Source: Pseudomonas sp. GD04019 (GTDB lineage Bacteria; Pseudomonadota; Gammaproteobacteria; Pseudomonadales; Pseudomonadaceae). Taken from it: a stretch of DNA of 64,000 nt. The stretch is from contig NZ_JAOEEA010000001.1 in the NCBI RefSeq assembly GCF_029837695.1, positions 124,001-188,000 on the forward strand. Reading direction: 5' to 3'. This document shows, piece after piece, positions 1 through 8,003 of the stretch. The notes beneath the pieces are model-generated. The model was not told the origin of the DNA, searched no databases, and saw nothing but the letters and a program-made list of their open reading frames with translations. Numbering within the stretch: position 1 is the stretch's first letter; each line of letters starts with the position of its first letter. The translations under genes were made by a program, and so were the position numbers.

Positions 1-374
1 TCGCCGTGCCGGTGCGCGGCTCGCTGCTCGACCTGTATGGCGCCTCGCTACTGTTCATCATCGCCAGCCTGGCGCTGGGCGTGTGGCTGTCCACCCTGGC
101 CAGCACCCAGTTCCAGGCCATGCAGCTGGCCTTCTTCACCTTCCTGCCGCAGATATTGCTGTCCGGCTTCATGTTCCCCTTCGCCGGCATGCCCAAGGTG
201 GCGCAGTGGATCGCCGAGCTGATGCCGCTGACCCACTACCTGCGTCTGTCGCGCGGCATCATGCTGCGCGAGGCCGGTTTGCTTGAACTGTGGCTGGAGA
301 TGCTGATCCTAATAGTGTTCTGCGCGGCTCTGCTGGGCCTGGCGGTATCGCGCATCCACAAACGCCTGGATTGA
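1..374 (+). CDS. ABC-2 type transporter permease, C-terminal part
   Basis: The reading frame is open from the window edge, so the true start lies upstream and only the last 120-odd residues are visible. They contain about three hydrophobic segments and the pattern typical of the end of ABC-2 permeases (YhhJ/YbhR type): a helix ending in LLSGFMFPFAGMP, then a conserved loop with LTHYLRLSRGIMLR, a last helix and a short basic tail. Such permeases sit in the inner membrane and work with an ATPase and often a membrane-fusion protein, presumably encoded before the window. The substrate cannot be told from this fragment. Confidence 0.85.
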   Translation, partial: AVPVRGSLLDLYGASLLFIIASLALGVWLSTLASTQFQAMQLAFFTFLPQILLSGFMFPFAGMPKVAQWIAELMPLTHYLRLSRGIMLREAGLLELWLEMLILIVFCAALLGLAVSRIHKRLD

Positions 375-462
375 GGCCCAAGTTTTAGCGGATATGTCGT
401 TGTCACCTCTCGGCCATCCGCACGCACTATGCTCGGCCCAGGCTAACGAGACGAGGCCTGTC

Positions 463-1356
463 ATGCGACGAAGACTCTCTGCCCTGCCCCTGCTCGTGCT
501 GCTGGCCGGCATCACCTTGCTGACCGCTTGCAGCCGCCTCGACCTGGCCTACCGCAACCTCGACTGGTTGCTGACCTGGCGCATCGACAGCTACCTCGAC
601 CTCAACGCCGAACAGAAGGCCTGGCTTAAGCCGCGCCTGGACCAGCACCTGGCCTGGCACTGCAGCACCCAGCTGCCGCAACTGGCCAGCTGGCTGGACC
701 AGGACCGCGCCGACCTGGCCGCCGGCAAGCTGGACGCCGCCCACCTGCTGGCCCGCTTCGGCGACCTGCGGGATTCCCTCGGCACGGTGTCCAGCGAGGT
801 CAGCCCGACCGCCGCCGGCCTGCTGCAACAGCTCAGCCCGCAGCAGGTGCAGCAGCTGCGCCAGTCGATGGCCAAGGAGAACGAGAAACTGCGCCACGAA
901 TTCGTCGAGCCGCCATTGGCCAAGCAGATCGCCAAGCGCCGCGAGACCACCGAGGAACGCCTGGAGCCCTGGTTCGGCGAGCTGGACCAGCAGCAACAGG
1001 CCCTGGTGCAAAGCTGGGCTGCACGACGCGGCGAACAGAATCGCCTGTGGCTGGACAGCCGCGAGCGCTGGCAGGCGGCACTGTTGCAGGAGCTGGAAGG
1101 CCGCCGCAGCGCCGATTTTCCGCGGCGTATCGAGGCGCTGTTGCGCGACCGCCAGAGCTACTGGAGCGAGGAGTACCGCCGCTCGTTCGCCGACGGCGAG
1201 CGCAGCCTGGCACAGTTGCTCGACCAGCTGATCGCCAGCGCCAGCCCTGCCCAGCGCCAGCAACTCGGCGAGAGCCTGGGCGCCCTGCGCGAGGATATCG
1301 CCGGGATGGAATGCGCTACGCCTGCAGGGGAGGCAGTCGCCAGTCGATCGGAGTGA
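463..1356 (+). CDS. DUF6279-type lipoprotein
   Basis: This 297-residue protein starts with a basic n-region, a Leu-rich helix and the lipobox LLTAC, so it should be a lipoprotein with its lipidated Cys near residue 24. I chose the ATG at 463 because it gives a proper signal peptide; an in-frame start at 394 would add 23 non-conserved residues. The mature part is helical, rich in Gln, Glu, Arg and Trp, with no catalytic motif, and resembles the DUF6279 lipoproteins of pseudomonads. Its 3' end overlaps the convergent ung gene by 41 bp. The function is unknown. Confidence 0.8.
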   Translation: MRRRLSALPLLVLLAGITLLTACSRLDLAYRNLDWLLTWRIDSYLDLNAEQKAWLKPRLDQHLAWHCSTQLPQLASWLDQDRADLAAGKLDAAHLLARFGDLRDSLGTVSSEVSPTAAGLLQQLSPQQVQQLRQSMAKENEKLRHEFVEPPLAKQIAKRRETTEERLEPWFGELDQQQQALVQSWAARRGEQNRLWLDSRERWQAALLQELEGRRSADFPRRIEALLRDRQSYWSEEYRRSFADGERSLAQLLDQLIASASPAQRQQLGESLGALREDIAGMECATPAGEAVASRSE

Positions 1357-2014
1357 GGCCGCACTGCTCCAGGTACTTGTTGGTGCGGCTGAAGTGCCCG
1401 TTGCCGAGGAAGCCGCGATAGGCCGACAGCGGTGACGGATGCGCCGACTTCAGCACCAGATGGCGCGTGCCGTCGATCAGCTTCTGCTTGCTCTGCGCGT
1501 GCGAGCCCCAGAGCAGGAACACCAGGTTGCCGGGCCGCGCATTGACCACCTCGATCACCTTGTCGGTGAACGGCTGCCAGCCCTTGTCGGCGTGGGAGCC
1601 GGCGCTGGCCTGCTGCACGGTCAGCGAGGTGTTGAGCAGCAGCACGCCCTGTTCGGCCCAGCTCTGCAGGTAGCCGTGCTCGGGGATGTCGATATTCAGA
1701 TCGCGCTTGAGTTCCTTGAAGATGTTCACCAGCGACGGCGGCGCCGGCACGCCCGGCTGCACCGAGAAGCACAGGCCGTGGGCCTGGCCCGGGCCGTGGT
1801 ATGGGTCCTGGCCGATGATCACCACCTTGACCTGCTCCAGCGGCGTGGAATTCAGCGCATTGAAGATCAGTGGCCCCGGCGGGTAGATCACCTTGCCGGC
1901 GGCCTTCTCGGCGCGCAGGAACTCGCTCAGCTCGCGCATGTAAGGCTTGTCGAACTCCTCGCGCAAGGCTTCCTTCCAGCCCGGTTCGAGTTTGATGCGG
2001 TCGTCGGCGCTCAT
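1316..2014 (-). CDS. ung: Uracil-DNA glycosylase (family 1)
   Basis: The 232-residue product removes uracil from DNA in base-excision repair. Diagnostic motifs are all present: the water-activating loop GQDPYHG with catalytic Asp70, the uracil-binding LLLNTSLTV segment, and the DNA-intercalation loop [11 protein letters not shown] near the C terminus. I prefer the start at MSADD (2014); the open frame extends 20 more residues upstream, but these do not resemble the family. The gene is transcribed alone, convergent with the DUF6279 lipoprotein gene, and ends inside it. Confidence 0.97.
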   Translation of the reverse strand: MSADDRIKLEPGWKEALREEFDKPYMRELSEFLRAEKAAGKVIYPPGPLIFNALNSTPLEQVKVVIIGQDPYHGPGQAHGLCFSVQPGVPAPPSLVNIFKELKRDLNIDIPEHGYLQSWAEQGVLLLNTSLTVQQASAGSHADKGWQPFTDKVIEVVNARPGNLVFLLWGSHAQSKQKLIDGTRHLVLKSAHPSPLSAYRGFLGNGHFSRTNKYLEQCGLTPIDWRLPPLQA

Positions 2015-2080
2015 GCGGCTGTCCTGCTGAAAATACGAAAACGGCACGCTAGGCAAGGCACCGGGGCAAGTCAAGACGTG

Positions 2081-2126
2081 GGGCGGGTGAAACCTGCGCG
2101 ATACCCGCTGCGGGTTTCACCCGCCC
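2081..2126. repeat. Inverted repeat, GGGCGGGTGAAACC type
   Basis: Two perfect 14-bp arms (2081-2094 and 2113-2126, GGGCGGGTGAAACC and its complement) enclose an 18-bp spacer. It lies between the divergent ung and thioesterase genes. Its symmetry and position look like an extragenic palindromic repeat of pseudomonads. Only one copy of this sequence type was seen in the window. Confidence 0.7.
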
Positions 2127-2220
2127 TACTGATGCCCATCCATCACGCCTGTGGATGCACATGGCCCGGGAATGAAAGTCGGCCAAGACTGCAAGCTCCC
2201 ACACCCGCGGAGCACAGATC

Positions 2221-2643
2221 ATGAGCACCACCGAGACTGGAGCCGGCATCAGCCGCGAGCGCCTGGAGCAGGCGCTGCAGCACTCCACCTTCGCCCAGCT
2301 GCTGGGCGCCGAACTGCTCGATTTCGCGCCGGGCAAGGTCAGCCTGCAGGTGTATAGCCGGCCGGACCTGTGCCAGCACCACGGCTACATGCACGGTGCG
2401 GTGGTCGGCTTCATGGTCGACAGCGGTTGTGCCTGGGCCGCGGCGTCGATGGTCGGCGACGTGGTCACCAGCGAGTACAAGCTCAACCTGCTGGCGCCGG
2501 CCCTGGGCGAACGCCTGGTGTGCCGCAGCGAGGTGCTCAAGGCCGGCCAGCGCCAGGCGGTGTGCCGGGCCGACGTGTTCGCGGTGAAGGATGGCGCGGA
2601 GAAGCTGATCGCCACCGGCCTGGCGACCATCGCCCGGGTGTAA
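2221..2643 (+). CDS. PaaI-family hotdog-fold thioesterase
   Basis: The product has 140 residues, the usual size for a single hotdog domain. The segment HHGYMHGAVVGFMVDSG carries the family's His-Gly-Gly/Ala-type active-site turn at the start of the long hotdog helix, with the acidic residue expected for thioester hydrolysis. It probably hydrolyses an acyl- or aryl-CoA thioester in the cytoplasm; the substrate is not predictable. It is preceded by the inverted repeat at 2081 and followed at once by a REP-type palindrome, so it is probably monocistronic. Confidence 0.85.
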   Translation: MSTTETGAGISRERLEQALQHSTFAQLLGAELLDFAPGKVSLQVYSRPDLCQHHGYMHGAVVGFMVDSGCAWAAASMVGDVVTSEYKLNLLAPALGERLVCRSEVLKAGQRQAVCRADVFAVKDGAEKLIATGLATIARV

Positions 2644-2647
2644 CCCT

Positions 2648-2712
2648 GTAGGAGCGAGCTCTGCTCGCGAAGCTTTCACGCGCTCCGATTCGCGAGCAGA
2701 GCTCGCTCCTAC
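2648..2712. repeat. 65-bp palindromic repeat, copy 1 of 3
   Basis: A long near-perfect inverted repeat with arms starting GTAGGAGCGAGCTCTGCTCG and its complement. The same element occurs at 10123-10187 and 61574-61639; outer arms are conserved and the loop differs. It lies 4 bp after the thioesterase stop and 2 bp before the end of the convergent MarR gene, so it may act as a bidirectional transcript end or an mRNA-stabilising hairpin. Confidence 0.9.
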
Positions 2713-2714
2713 TG

Positions 2715-3281
2715 TCAGGCCGCTGCCGGCGGTTGGTGTTCGCGGCAGATCAGCCCGACTTCCTCGCGCATCAGCGGCTCCTCGGTCAGGCCGCAGAACG
2801 GGGCGCCGTCGCGCTGCTGGTGGAAACGGCAAGTGCTGCACAGCCCAAAGCCCGGCACGTCCTGGTTGCGCTGGATCTGCCGCAGCAGGTTGCCGAACAG
2901 CGCCTCCAGTTCCACCGCCCGTTCACCCATCTGCGCCAGCGCCGTCACCAGGAAATCCGGCGGCGTGATGGCCTCTACCAACGCCAGCGCCGGCGCGGTC
3001 AGGCGCAGATGCACGCTGCGCCGGTCGCGCGGGTCCTGGCTCTTCTCGATCAGGCCCTTGGCCTCCAGCGCCTTGAGCGACTGCGACACCGTGCCCTTGG
3101 TCAGCCCCAGGTACTCGGTCACCGCCAGCGGCGTGTTCGAGTAGCGGTTGCAGCGCGCCAGATAGACCAACGCACTGACCTGAATGGGCTGCAGCTCCGC
3201 CAGCAGCGGGTGCTGGCGATTCCACACACGCATCAGGCTGGTCAGCCGCTCGAGCAGATCGAAGAGAGTTGTGCCGGTCAT
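2715..3281 (-). CDS. MarR-family regulator with C-terminal four-Cys cluster
   Basis: Residues 1-140 form a MarR winged helix; LGLTKGTVSQSLKALEAKGLI is the recognition-helix region and DPRDRRSVHLRLT the wing. Residues 145-188 are an extra tail with C148-x2-C151-x11-C163-x15-C179, which looks like a metal or iron-sulfur ligand set and is not part of classical MarR proteins. The gene is divergent from the thioredoxin/DUF2024 operon, and palindromes in the shared promoter are good operator candidates. I infer a redox- or metal-responsive repressor of that operon and of itself. The ligand is unknown. Confidence 0.88.
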   Translation of the reverse strand: MTGTTLFDLLERLTSLMRVWNRQHPLLAELQPIQVSALVYLARCNRYSNTPLAVTEYLGLTKGTVSQSLKALEAKGLIEKSQDPRDRRSVHLRLTAPALALVEAITPPDFLVTALAQMGERAVELEALFGNLLRQIQRNQDVPGFGLCSTCRFHQQRDGAPFCGLTEEPLMREEVGLICREHQPPAAA

Positions 3282-3292
3282 ATATCACTCCT

Positions 3293-3311
3293 GTCGAAAC
3301 ATAGTATCGAC
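3293..3311. promoter_or_regulatory. Candidate operator half of the MarR intergenic region
   Basis: The dyad GTCGA-N9-TCGAC lies 12 bp upstream of the MarR start codon. Together with the palindrome at 3359-3373 it shares the core TATCGA. Spacing and shared core suggest a second binding site for autorepression; this is inference only. Confidence 0.4.
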
Positions 3312-3322
3312 TAAAAACCATA

Positions 3323-3350
3323 TTGACAAAGAGCGGAACGGGAGTAGCCT
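3323..3350 (+). promoter_or_regulatory. Candidate sigma-70 promoter of the thioredoxin operon
   Basis: A perfect -35 hexamer TTGACA at 3323-3328 is followed after 16 bp by TAGCCT at 3345-3350, a weak -10. Transcription would start near 3357, right at the palindrome 3359-3373. That is the usual place for a repressor operator. Confidence 0.5.
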
Positions 3351-3358
3351 TCACGCCA

Positions 3359-3373
3359 GTATCGAATCGATAC
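3359..3373. promoter_or_regulatory. Perfect 15-bp palindrome, probable MarR operator
   Basis: GTATCGAATCGATAC has perfect 7-bp arms around a central A. It lies at the predicted transcription start of the thioredoxin operon and 25 bp before its start codon. MarR dimers typically bind 15-18 bp palindromes of this shape. The likely ligand is the divergent MarR protein. Confidence 0.6.
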
Positions 3374-3398
3374 CAAATCAATCTGAAGGAGACTCGAA

Positions 3399-3629
3399 AT
3401 GACCAACGCACGCTTCTACCACGCCGGCTGCCCCGTTTGCGTCTCGGCCGAACAGACGCTGCTCAACCTGCTGGACCCGGCCATCAAGGTCGAGGTCGTC
3501 CATCTCGGCGATCAGAAACAGCGCGTGGCCGAGGCCGAACAGGCCGGCGTCAAATCGGTGCCCGCGCTGGTGGTCGATGGCCAGGTGCTGCACCTGAACT
3601 TCGGCGCTTCCATCGACGACCTCAAATAA
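3399..3629 (+). CDS. Small thioredoxin/glutaredoxin-fold protein
   Basis: A 76-residue protein with the redox motif C11-P-V-C14 after the first strand and a cis-proline segment SVPALVVDGQ, both hallmarks of the thioredoxin fold. At this size it resembles glutaredoxin-like or TM0996-type small thioredoxins. There is no signal peptide, so it should be cytoplasmic. A strong ribosome site (GAAGGAG) precedes the ATG. It is the first gene of an operon with a periplasmic protein and a DUF2024 protein, divergent from a Cys-rich MarR regulator, so a thiol- or metal-stress role is plausible but unproven. Confidence 0.85.
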   Translation: MTNARFYHAGCPVCVSAEQTLLNLLDPAIKVEVVHLGDQKQRVAEAEQAGVKSVPALVVDGQVLHLNFGASIDDLK

Positions 3630-3639
3630 GGAGCCGACC

Positions 3640-4377
3640 ATGAAAGCCCCCTTCGCTTTCGCGCTCACCGCGCTCCTCGCCAGCCAGGCCTGGGCCCATG
3701 GCCCGGGCGGCATCCACAGCGAGAAGACCGCCAAGATCGACGCCGCCTTCGACCTGGTACACACCCGCGTCTTCAAGGACGGCAGCGACCTGGTCTTCGA
3801 ACAGTTGGTCGACGGCAAAGCCGGTAGCCGCGTGCCGGCCGCCAAGGGCAGCTTCGCCGCCGCCGAGGTGTATAGCTACGTCTGGCCAACCAGCCTGGAC
3901 GCCGGCAGCGTCGGCTTCGAGCAGGGCTCGGGCATCCTCGCCCTGGCGCTGACCTCGCACCCGGACTTCGATGACACCCCGCAGCTGGATGAAAACCGTG
4001 ATGGCAAGAAGGACAACGACGGCGGTCTCTGGCACTCGCACTGGGTGGTGCTGACCAAGGACGCCAGCTGCGGTCCTTCCGGCCTCAAGGTGCGCGACAT
4101 CCCCGAGGGGGCCAAACCCAAGCTGCCTGCCACCTGGCCCGGTGCGCCGATCTACATCGACTCGCCCGGCTATGACCTCAGCGTGAATAACGACGCCGCA
4201 CGCATCCGTGTACCACTGGCCGCGGTCGGCTTCCCGCAAAGCTTCAACTACGACGGCGTGACCGCCGCCCTGCAGGTCAACGCCGACCTGCACGACCCGC
4301 TGCTGTGCGTCTCCAGCGTATGGGACGTGGCCTCCGGCGACCTGTCGCTGCCGGCCACCTGGAAAGAGGAGAAATGA
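3640..4377 (+). CDS. Periplasmic protein of unknown function with His-rich N terminus and Ca-binding-like loop
   Basis: The 245-residue product has a clear signal peptide ending in SQAWA, so the mature protein starts HGPGGIHSEK, a His-containing N terminus that could bind copper or another metal. Around residues 115-125 the segment DENRDGKKDND resembles an EF-hand-like calcium loop, followed by WHSHWVV. There are two Cys in the second half (SCGPSG and LLCVSS), possibly a disulfide. I do not recognise the family. The start has an AGGAG site 8 bp upstream. It lies 10 bp after the thioredoxin gene and 1 bp before the DUF2024 gene, so the three are co-transcribed. Confidence 0.8.
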   Translation: MKAPFAFALTALLASQAWAHGPGGIHSEKTAKIDAAFDLVHTRVFKDGSDLVFEQLVDGKAGSRVPAAKGSFAAAEVYSYVWPTSLDAGSVGFEQGSGILALALTSHPDFDDTPQLDENRDGKKDNDGGLWHSHWVVLTKDASCGPSGLKVRDIPEGAKPKLPATWPGAPIYIDSPGYDLSVNNDAARIRVPLAAVGFPQSFNYDGVTAALQVNADLHDPLLCVSSVWDVASGDLSLPATWKEEK

Positions 4378-4378
4378 C

Positions 4379-4633
4379 ATGAACGTGAAAGTGTTCGACA
4401 CCCACGTGCGCACGGTCGACGGTGGTTACCTACACTTCGACGTGCTCATCGAAGGCAACGACCAGGACCTGGCCATCCGCTACGCCCGCGAATGGCTCGC
4501 CAGCCGCGGCATGGAGGATGCGGACGTATCGCAGAGCCGCTGCCAGTTCTGCCACAGCGAACCGGCCCACCCCGAAGTGGCCGCAGCCATCACCCAGCAG
4601 GGCTACTTCATCATCCCGCTACAGGGTTGCTGA
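4379..4633 (+). CDS. DUF2024 family protein
   Basis: This 84-residue protein begins with MNVKVFDTHVRTVDGGYLHFDVLI and carries CQFCHSEPAHPEV, a pattern I associate with DUF2024, a small family of unknown function. The Cys-x2-Cys-His element could bind metal; the protein has no signal peptide, so it is unlikely to be a haem site. It is the third gene of the thioredoxin/periplasmic protein operon, and a repeat element starts 3 bp after its stop. Confidence 0.85.
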   Translation: MNVKVFDTHVRTVDGGYLHFDVLIEGNDQDLAIRYAREWLASRGMEDADVSQSRCQFCHSEPAHPEVAAAITQQGYFIIPLQGC

Positions 4634-4636
4634 GGG

Positions 4637-4770
4637 TCAGCACGAAAAGTCGCCGAGCGAAGGTCAGGCAAGGCAAAAACAGGCGAAGAAGCGCAGTTTA
4701 CGACCTGTAAATGAGCATTCTGAGCCTGTTTTAACGCAGCATCACCGAGCGCAGGCACTTTTCGTGCTGA
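4637..4770. repeat. Dispersed ~135-bp repeat with terminal inverted arms, copy 1
   Basis: The element is bounded by inverted 14-bp arms (TCAGCACGAAAAGT at 4637 and its complement ending at 4770). Its core, containing GTAAATGAGCA and AACGCAGCAT, matches the reverse complement of 57029-57170, which has its own different terminal arms. It fills the space between the DUF2024 and rof genes. It has no coding capacity that I believe. Confidence 0.75.
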
Positions 4771-4786
4771 GCCGAGGAGGAACGCC

Positions 4787-5065
4787 ATGAACACGTATCA
4801 ACCCCTGAACTGCGATCTGCACGACTTCCTGGAGATCGCTTGCATGCACGGCTACCGCCTGCAGGTCGAGCTGGTCGAGGGTCCGAGCTTCGTGGGCAGG
4901 GCGCTGGATACGCGCACGGCGCCGAGCAAGGAGGAATTCCTCGTGCTGCAGACCGACGAAGGCAAACAGGAGGTGCGTCTCGACCACCTGCTGGCCATCA
5001 CCCCGCTCGACCCCGGCGCCAGTTTCGGCCGGGTGGAGCTGGCCGGGATGGTCTGCCCGATCTAA
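4787..5065 (+). CDS. rof: Rho-binding antiterminator (Rof/YaeO family)
   Basis: The 92-residue product starts MNTYQPLNCDLHDFLEIACMHG, the typical N terminus of Rof proteins, which bind transcription terminator Rho and inhibit termination. The rest forms the small Sm-like beta barrel expected for the family, including a VRLDHLLAITPL strand. A strong site (GAGGAGG) precedes the ATG. It stands alone, between the dispersed repeat and a small gene on the other strand. Confidence 0.87.
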   Translation: MNTYQPLNCDLHDFLEIACMHGYRLQVELVEGPSFVGRALDTRTAPSKEEFLVLQTDEGKQEVRLDHLLAITPLDPGASFGRVELAGMVCPI

Positions 5066-5072
5066 TAGACGC

Positions 5073-5100
5073 GAACTGCAGGCCCACAGGCTTGCAGTTC
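5073..5100. other. Inverted repeat downstream of rof
   Basis: Arms GAACTGCA and TGCAGTTC enclose a 12-bp loop shortly after the rof stop. It could form a transcript-end hairpin, but no T-run follows it on either strand, so I do not call it an intrinsic terminator. Confidence 0.45.
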
Positions 5101-5124
5101 CTCCCACGAGAAAAGCAGGCAGCT

Positions 5125-5334
5125 CTATCTATAGGGGTTGAGCTCCGGGTACTGGTGGATAACTGGGAACTCAACTTCGGTAATGGTGAGTCCTATTACC
5201 TCTGTTATCTGCCTCCGCAGGGCTTGATGAGCGGCAGTTGGTTCCAAGTTCAGCAGGTAGTTGGCAGCTTGCTCGAGCGCTGACTGGGCGGCCTTCACGT
5301 GATGCAAAAACTCAATAGCCTCTTCCTTGTTCAC
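5125..5334 (-). CDS. Small hypothetical protein
   Basis: I place the start at a GTG (5334) because it has a good GGAGG site 7 bp upstream; the longer open frame up to 5397 has none. The 69-residue product begins MNKEEAIEFLHHVKAAQSALEQAANYLL, a probable amphipathic helix, and ends in a hydrophilic tail. Base composition is a little lower in GC than the neighbours. I do not recognise a family and cannot suggest a function. Confidence 0.55.
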   Translation of the reverse strand: MNKEEAIEFLHHVKAAQSALEQAANYLLNLEPTAAHQALRRQITEVIGLTITEVEFPVIHQYPELNPYR

Positions 5335-5413
5335 CTTAAGCCTCCAATGAAAGTCAACTTGCACAAGTCCCCAAGATAGCCAGCGACCGACGCACACAGG
5401 CGCAGAAAGCTCT

Positions 5414-6301
5414 CTAACCCATCATCACCGCCGTATTCGTCTGCGCCATCTCGCGCAGGAAGTTCCAGGTGGCCTGCATCCGTGCGATGCCCTTGAGTTC
5501 GGTCGGCATCAGCATCCAGAAGGTACGAATGAACTTCACCTCCTCCCCCAGCACCCGCTGCAGGCGTGGATCGGCGTCGGCGGCGAAGGACGGCAGGATG
5601 GCGATGCCGGCACCAGCGGCAGCGGCCTGCTGCTGGATAAGGATGCTGGTGCTGCGCAGCGGCACATGGTTGGGCTTGCCGAGTTCGTCCAGGTAGAGCA
5701 GCTCCTTGCTGTACAGGAGATCGTCGATGTAGCTGACGAAGCCGTGCTCGCGCAGGTCTTCGCGGCTGTGGATCGGCGCGTGCCGGGCCAGGTAGTCCGG
5801 CGAGGCGTACAGGCGCAGGCAGTAGTCGGTCAGCTTGGTGATGATGAACGGGCCGCGCTCGGGCCGGTCCAGGGTGATGACGATGTCCGCCTCGCGGCGC
5901 GACAGCTGCAGCATGCGCGGCGCCGCCAGCAGGTCGATACCCAGGTTGGGATGGCGATGGATCAGCTCGGCCAGCTGCGGCGCCAGCATCATCGCGCCAT
6001 AGCCCTCGGTGACGCCGATGCGCACCAGGCCGGACAGGCCTTCCTTGGGCGTTTGCCGCGCCCGCTCGATGCCGCTGAAGGCGCTTTCCATGGTTTCCGC
6101 CTGGGGCAGCAGGTTGCGCCCGGCCTCGGTCAGGCTGTAGCCGGCAGCGCTGCGCAGGAACAGCTGGGTTTCCAGGCTCTTCTCCAGTGCCTGGATGCGC
6201 CGCGCCACCGTGGTGTGGTCGACGCCCAGGCGGCGGGCGGCCACGGTCAGCTTGCCGCCGCGGGACAGTTCGAGGAAATAGCGCAGGTTGTCCCAGTCCA
6301 A
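5414..6301 (-). CDS. LysR-family transcriptional regulator
   Basis: A 295-residue protein of standard LysR length. The N-terminal helix-turn-helix ([28 protein letters not shown]) is followed by a periplasmic-binding-like effector domain from about residue 90. It is divergent from mmsA with 130 bp between, the usual LysR arrangement, so it probably controls the valine-degradation genes at 6.4-12.4 kb. This differs from the AraC-type MmsR known for the mmsAB operon of P. aeruginosa. Confidence 0.92.
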   Translation of the reverse strand: MDWDNLRYFLELSRGGKLTVAARRLGVDHTTVARRIQALEKSLETQLFLRSAAGYSLTEAGRNLLPQAETMESAFSGIERARQTPKEGLSGLVRIGVTEGYGAMMLAPQLAELIHRHPNLGIDLLAAPRMLQLSRREADIVITLDRPERGPFIITKLTDYCLRLYASPDYLARHAPIHSREDLREHGFVSYIDDLLYSKELLYLDELGKPNHVPLRSTSILIQQQAAAAGAGIAILPSFAADADPRLQRVLGEEVKFIRTFWMLMPTELKGIARMQATWNFLREMAQTNTAVMMG

Positions 6302-6431
6302 GACAAGGCCCTCTTGTGCAAAAACGCAGAATACACTTGCAAATTACCCCGTTGCCACTGGCAAAAATGCACTGCTAGCATCGACTGCAACAGGCTCGCC
6401 GAGCCCTTTCCGCACTTGGCAGGAACGCACG
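6302..6431. promoter_or_regulatory. Divergent LysR/mmsA promoter region with palindrome
   Basis: The 130-bp gap contains the palindrome TTGCC-ACT-GGCAA (6352-6364), of the T-N11-A form LysR proteins bind, and further TTGCA half sites nearby (around 6315 and 6338). It is AT-richer than its surroundings. I take it as the LysR operator; no -10/-35 pair is clear enough to mark. Confidence 0.5.
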
Positions 6432-7943
6432 ATGACAACCCCAGCAAGCGCAGTCCCCACGATCAAACTGCTGATCGGCGGCGAATTCGTCGAATCCAAG
6501 ACCAGCCAGTGGCGCGACGTGGTCAACCCGGCCACCCAGCAAGTGTTGGTCCGCGTGCCCTTCGCCACGCCCGAGGAGATGAACGCAGCCATCGCCGCCG
6601 CCAAGGGCGCCTTCAAGACCTGGCGCAAGACGCCGATCGGCGCCCGCGCGCGGATCTTCCTCAAGTACCAGCAGCTGATCCGCGACAACATCAAGGAGCT
6701 GGCCGCCATCCTCACCGCCGAGCAGGGCAAGACCCTGGCCGACGCCGAGGGCGACGTGTTCCGCGGTCTGGAAGTGGTGGAGCACGCCGCCAACATCGGC
6801 AACCTGCAGATGGGCGAGCTGGCCAACAACGTGGCCGCCGGCGTCGACACCTACACCCTGCAGCAGCCGCTGGGCGTGTGCGCCGGCATCACCCCGTTCA
6901 ACTTCCCGGCGATGATCCCGCTGTGGATGTTCCCCATGGCCATCGCCTGCGGCAACACCTTCGTCCTCAAGCCGTCCGAGCAGGACCCGATGGTGACCAT
7001 GCGCCTGGTCGAGCTGGCCATCGAGGCCGGCATCCCGGCTGGCGTGCTCAATGTGATCCACGGCGGCGCCGATGCGGTGAACCTGCTCTGTGATCACCCG
7101 GATATCAAGGCCGTGTCCTTCGTCGGCTCGACCAAGGTCGGCACCCACGTCTACAACCGCGCCACCGCCAACGGCAAGCGCGCGCAGTGCATGATGGGCG
7201 CGAAGAACCATGCCATCGTCATGCCCGACGCACCGCGCCAGCAGACCCTCAACAACCTGGTCGGCGCTGCCTTCGGCGCCGCCGGCCAGCGCTGCATGGC
7301 CCTGTCGGTGGTGATCCTGGTCGGCGAGGCGCAGCAGTGGCTGCCCGAGCTGGTGGAAAAGGCCAAGACCCTGAAGATCGGCGCCGGTGCCGAGCCGGGT
7401 ACCGACGTCGGTCCGGTGGTCTCCTGCGCCGCCCTCGACCGCGTCGGCGGGCTGATCGCCAAGGGGGTCGGCGAAGGCGCCAAGCTCGAACTGGACGGGC
7501 GCAACCCGCAGGTGCCGGGCTATGAGAACGGCAACTTCGTCGGCCCGACCATCTTCTCCGGCGTCACCGCGGCGATGAGCGTGTACCAGGAAGAAATCTT
7601 CGGCCCGGCGCTGTGCGTGATGCACGCCGCGACCCTGGACGAGGCCATCGAGATCATCAACGCCAACCCGAACGGCAACGGCACCGCGATCTTCACCCGC
7701 TCGGGCGCCGCCGCCCGGCACTTCCAGGAAGAGATCGACGTTGGCCAGGTCGGCATCAACGTGCCGATTCCGGTGCCGGTGCCGCTGTTCTCCTTCAGCG
7801 GCTCGCGCGGCTCCAAGCTCGGCGACCTGGGCCCCTACGGCAAGCAGGTGGTGCTGTTCTACACCCAGACCAAGACCGTCACCCAGCGCTGGCTGGACGA
7901 GGACGAAGTCGGCCAGGTCAACACCACCATCACCCTGAAGTGA
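6432..7943 (+). CDS. mmsA: Methylmalonate-semialdehyde dehydrogenase (CoA-acylating)
   Basis: The 503-residue enzyme oxidises methylmalonate semialdehyde to propionyl-CoA in valine (and thymine) breakdown. The segments [19 protein letters not shown] and [15 protein letters not shown] are characteristic of the MMSDH branch of aldehyde dehydrogenases, and the catalytic Cys288 sits in [10 protein letters not shown]. The ATG at 6432 gives the family's normal N terminus; the frame is open further upstream into the LysR promoter. It heads a five-gene valine cluster. Confidence 0.93.
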   Translation: MTTPASAVPTIKLLIGGEFVESKTSQWRDVVNPATQQVLVRVPFATPEEMNAAIAAAKGAFKTWRKTPIGARARIFLKYQQLIRDNIKELAAILTAEQGKTLADAEGDVFRGLEVVEHAANIGNLQMGELANNVAAGVDTYTLQQPLGVCAGITPFNFPAMIPLWMFPMAIACGNTFVLKPSEQDPMVTMRLVELAIEAGIPAGVLNVIHGGADAVNLLCDHPDIKAVSFVGSTKVGTHVYNRATANGKRAQCMMGAKNHAIVMPDAPRQQTLNNLVGAAFGAAGQRCMALSVVILVGEAQQWLPELVEKAKTLKIGAGAEPGTDVGPVVSCAALDRVGGLIAKGVGEGAKLELDGRNPQVPGYENGNFVGPTIFSGVTAAMSVYQEEIFGPALCVMHAATLDEAIEIINANPNGNGTAIFTRSGAAARHFQEEIDVGQVGINVPIPVPVPLFSFSGSRGSKLGDLGPYGKQVVLFYTQTKTVTQRWLDEDEVGQVNTTITLK

Positions 7944-8003
7944 TGGCGCGGGCGGGGAGCAACAGCTGCCCCGCACCGCTCCGCAACCGCGCGAGGAGCC
8001 GCA

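Noticed and set aside
5073..5100. Intrinsic terminator after rof
   Set aside because: The stem is present but no T-run follows on either strand.
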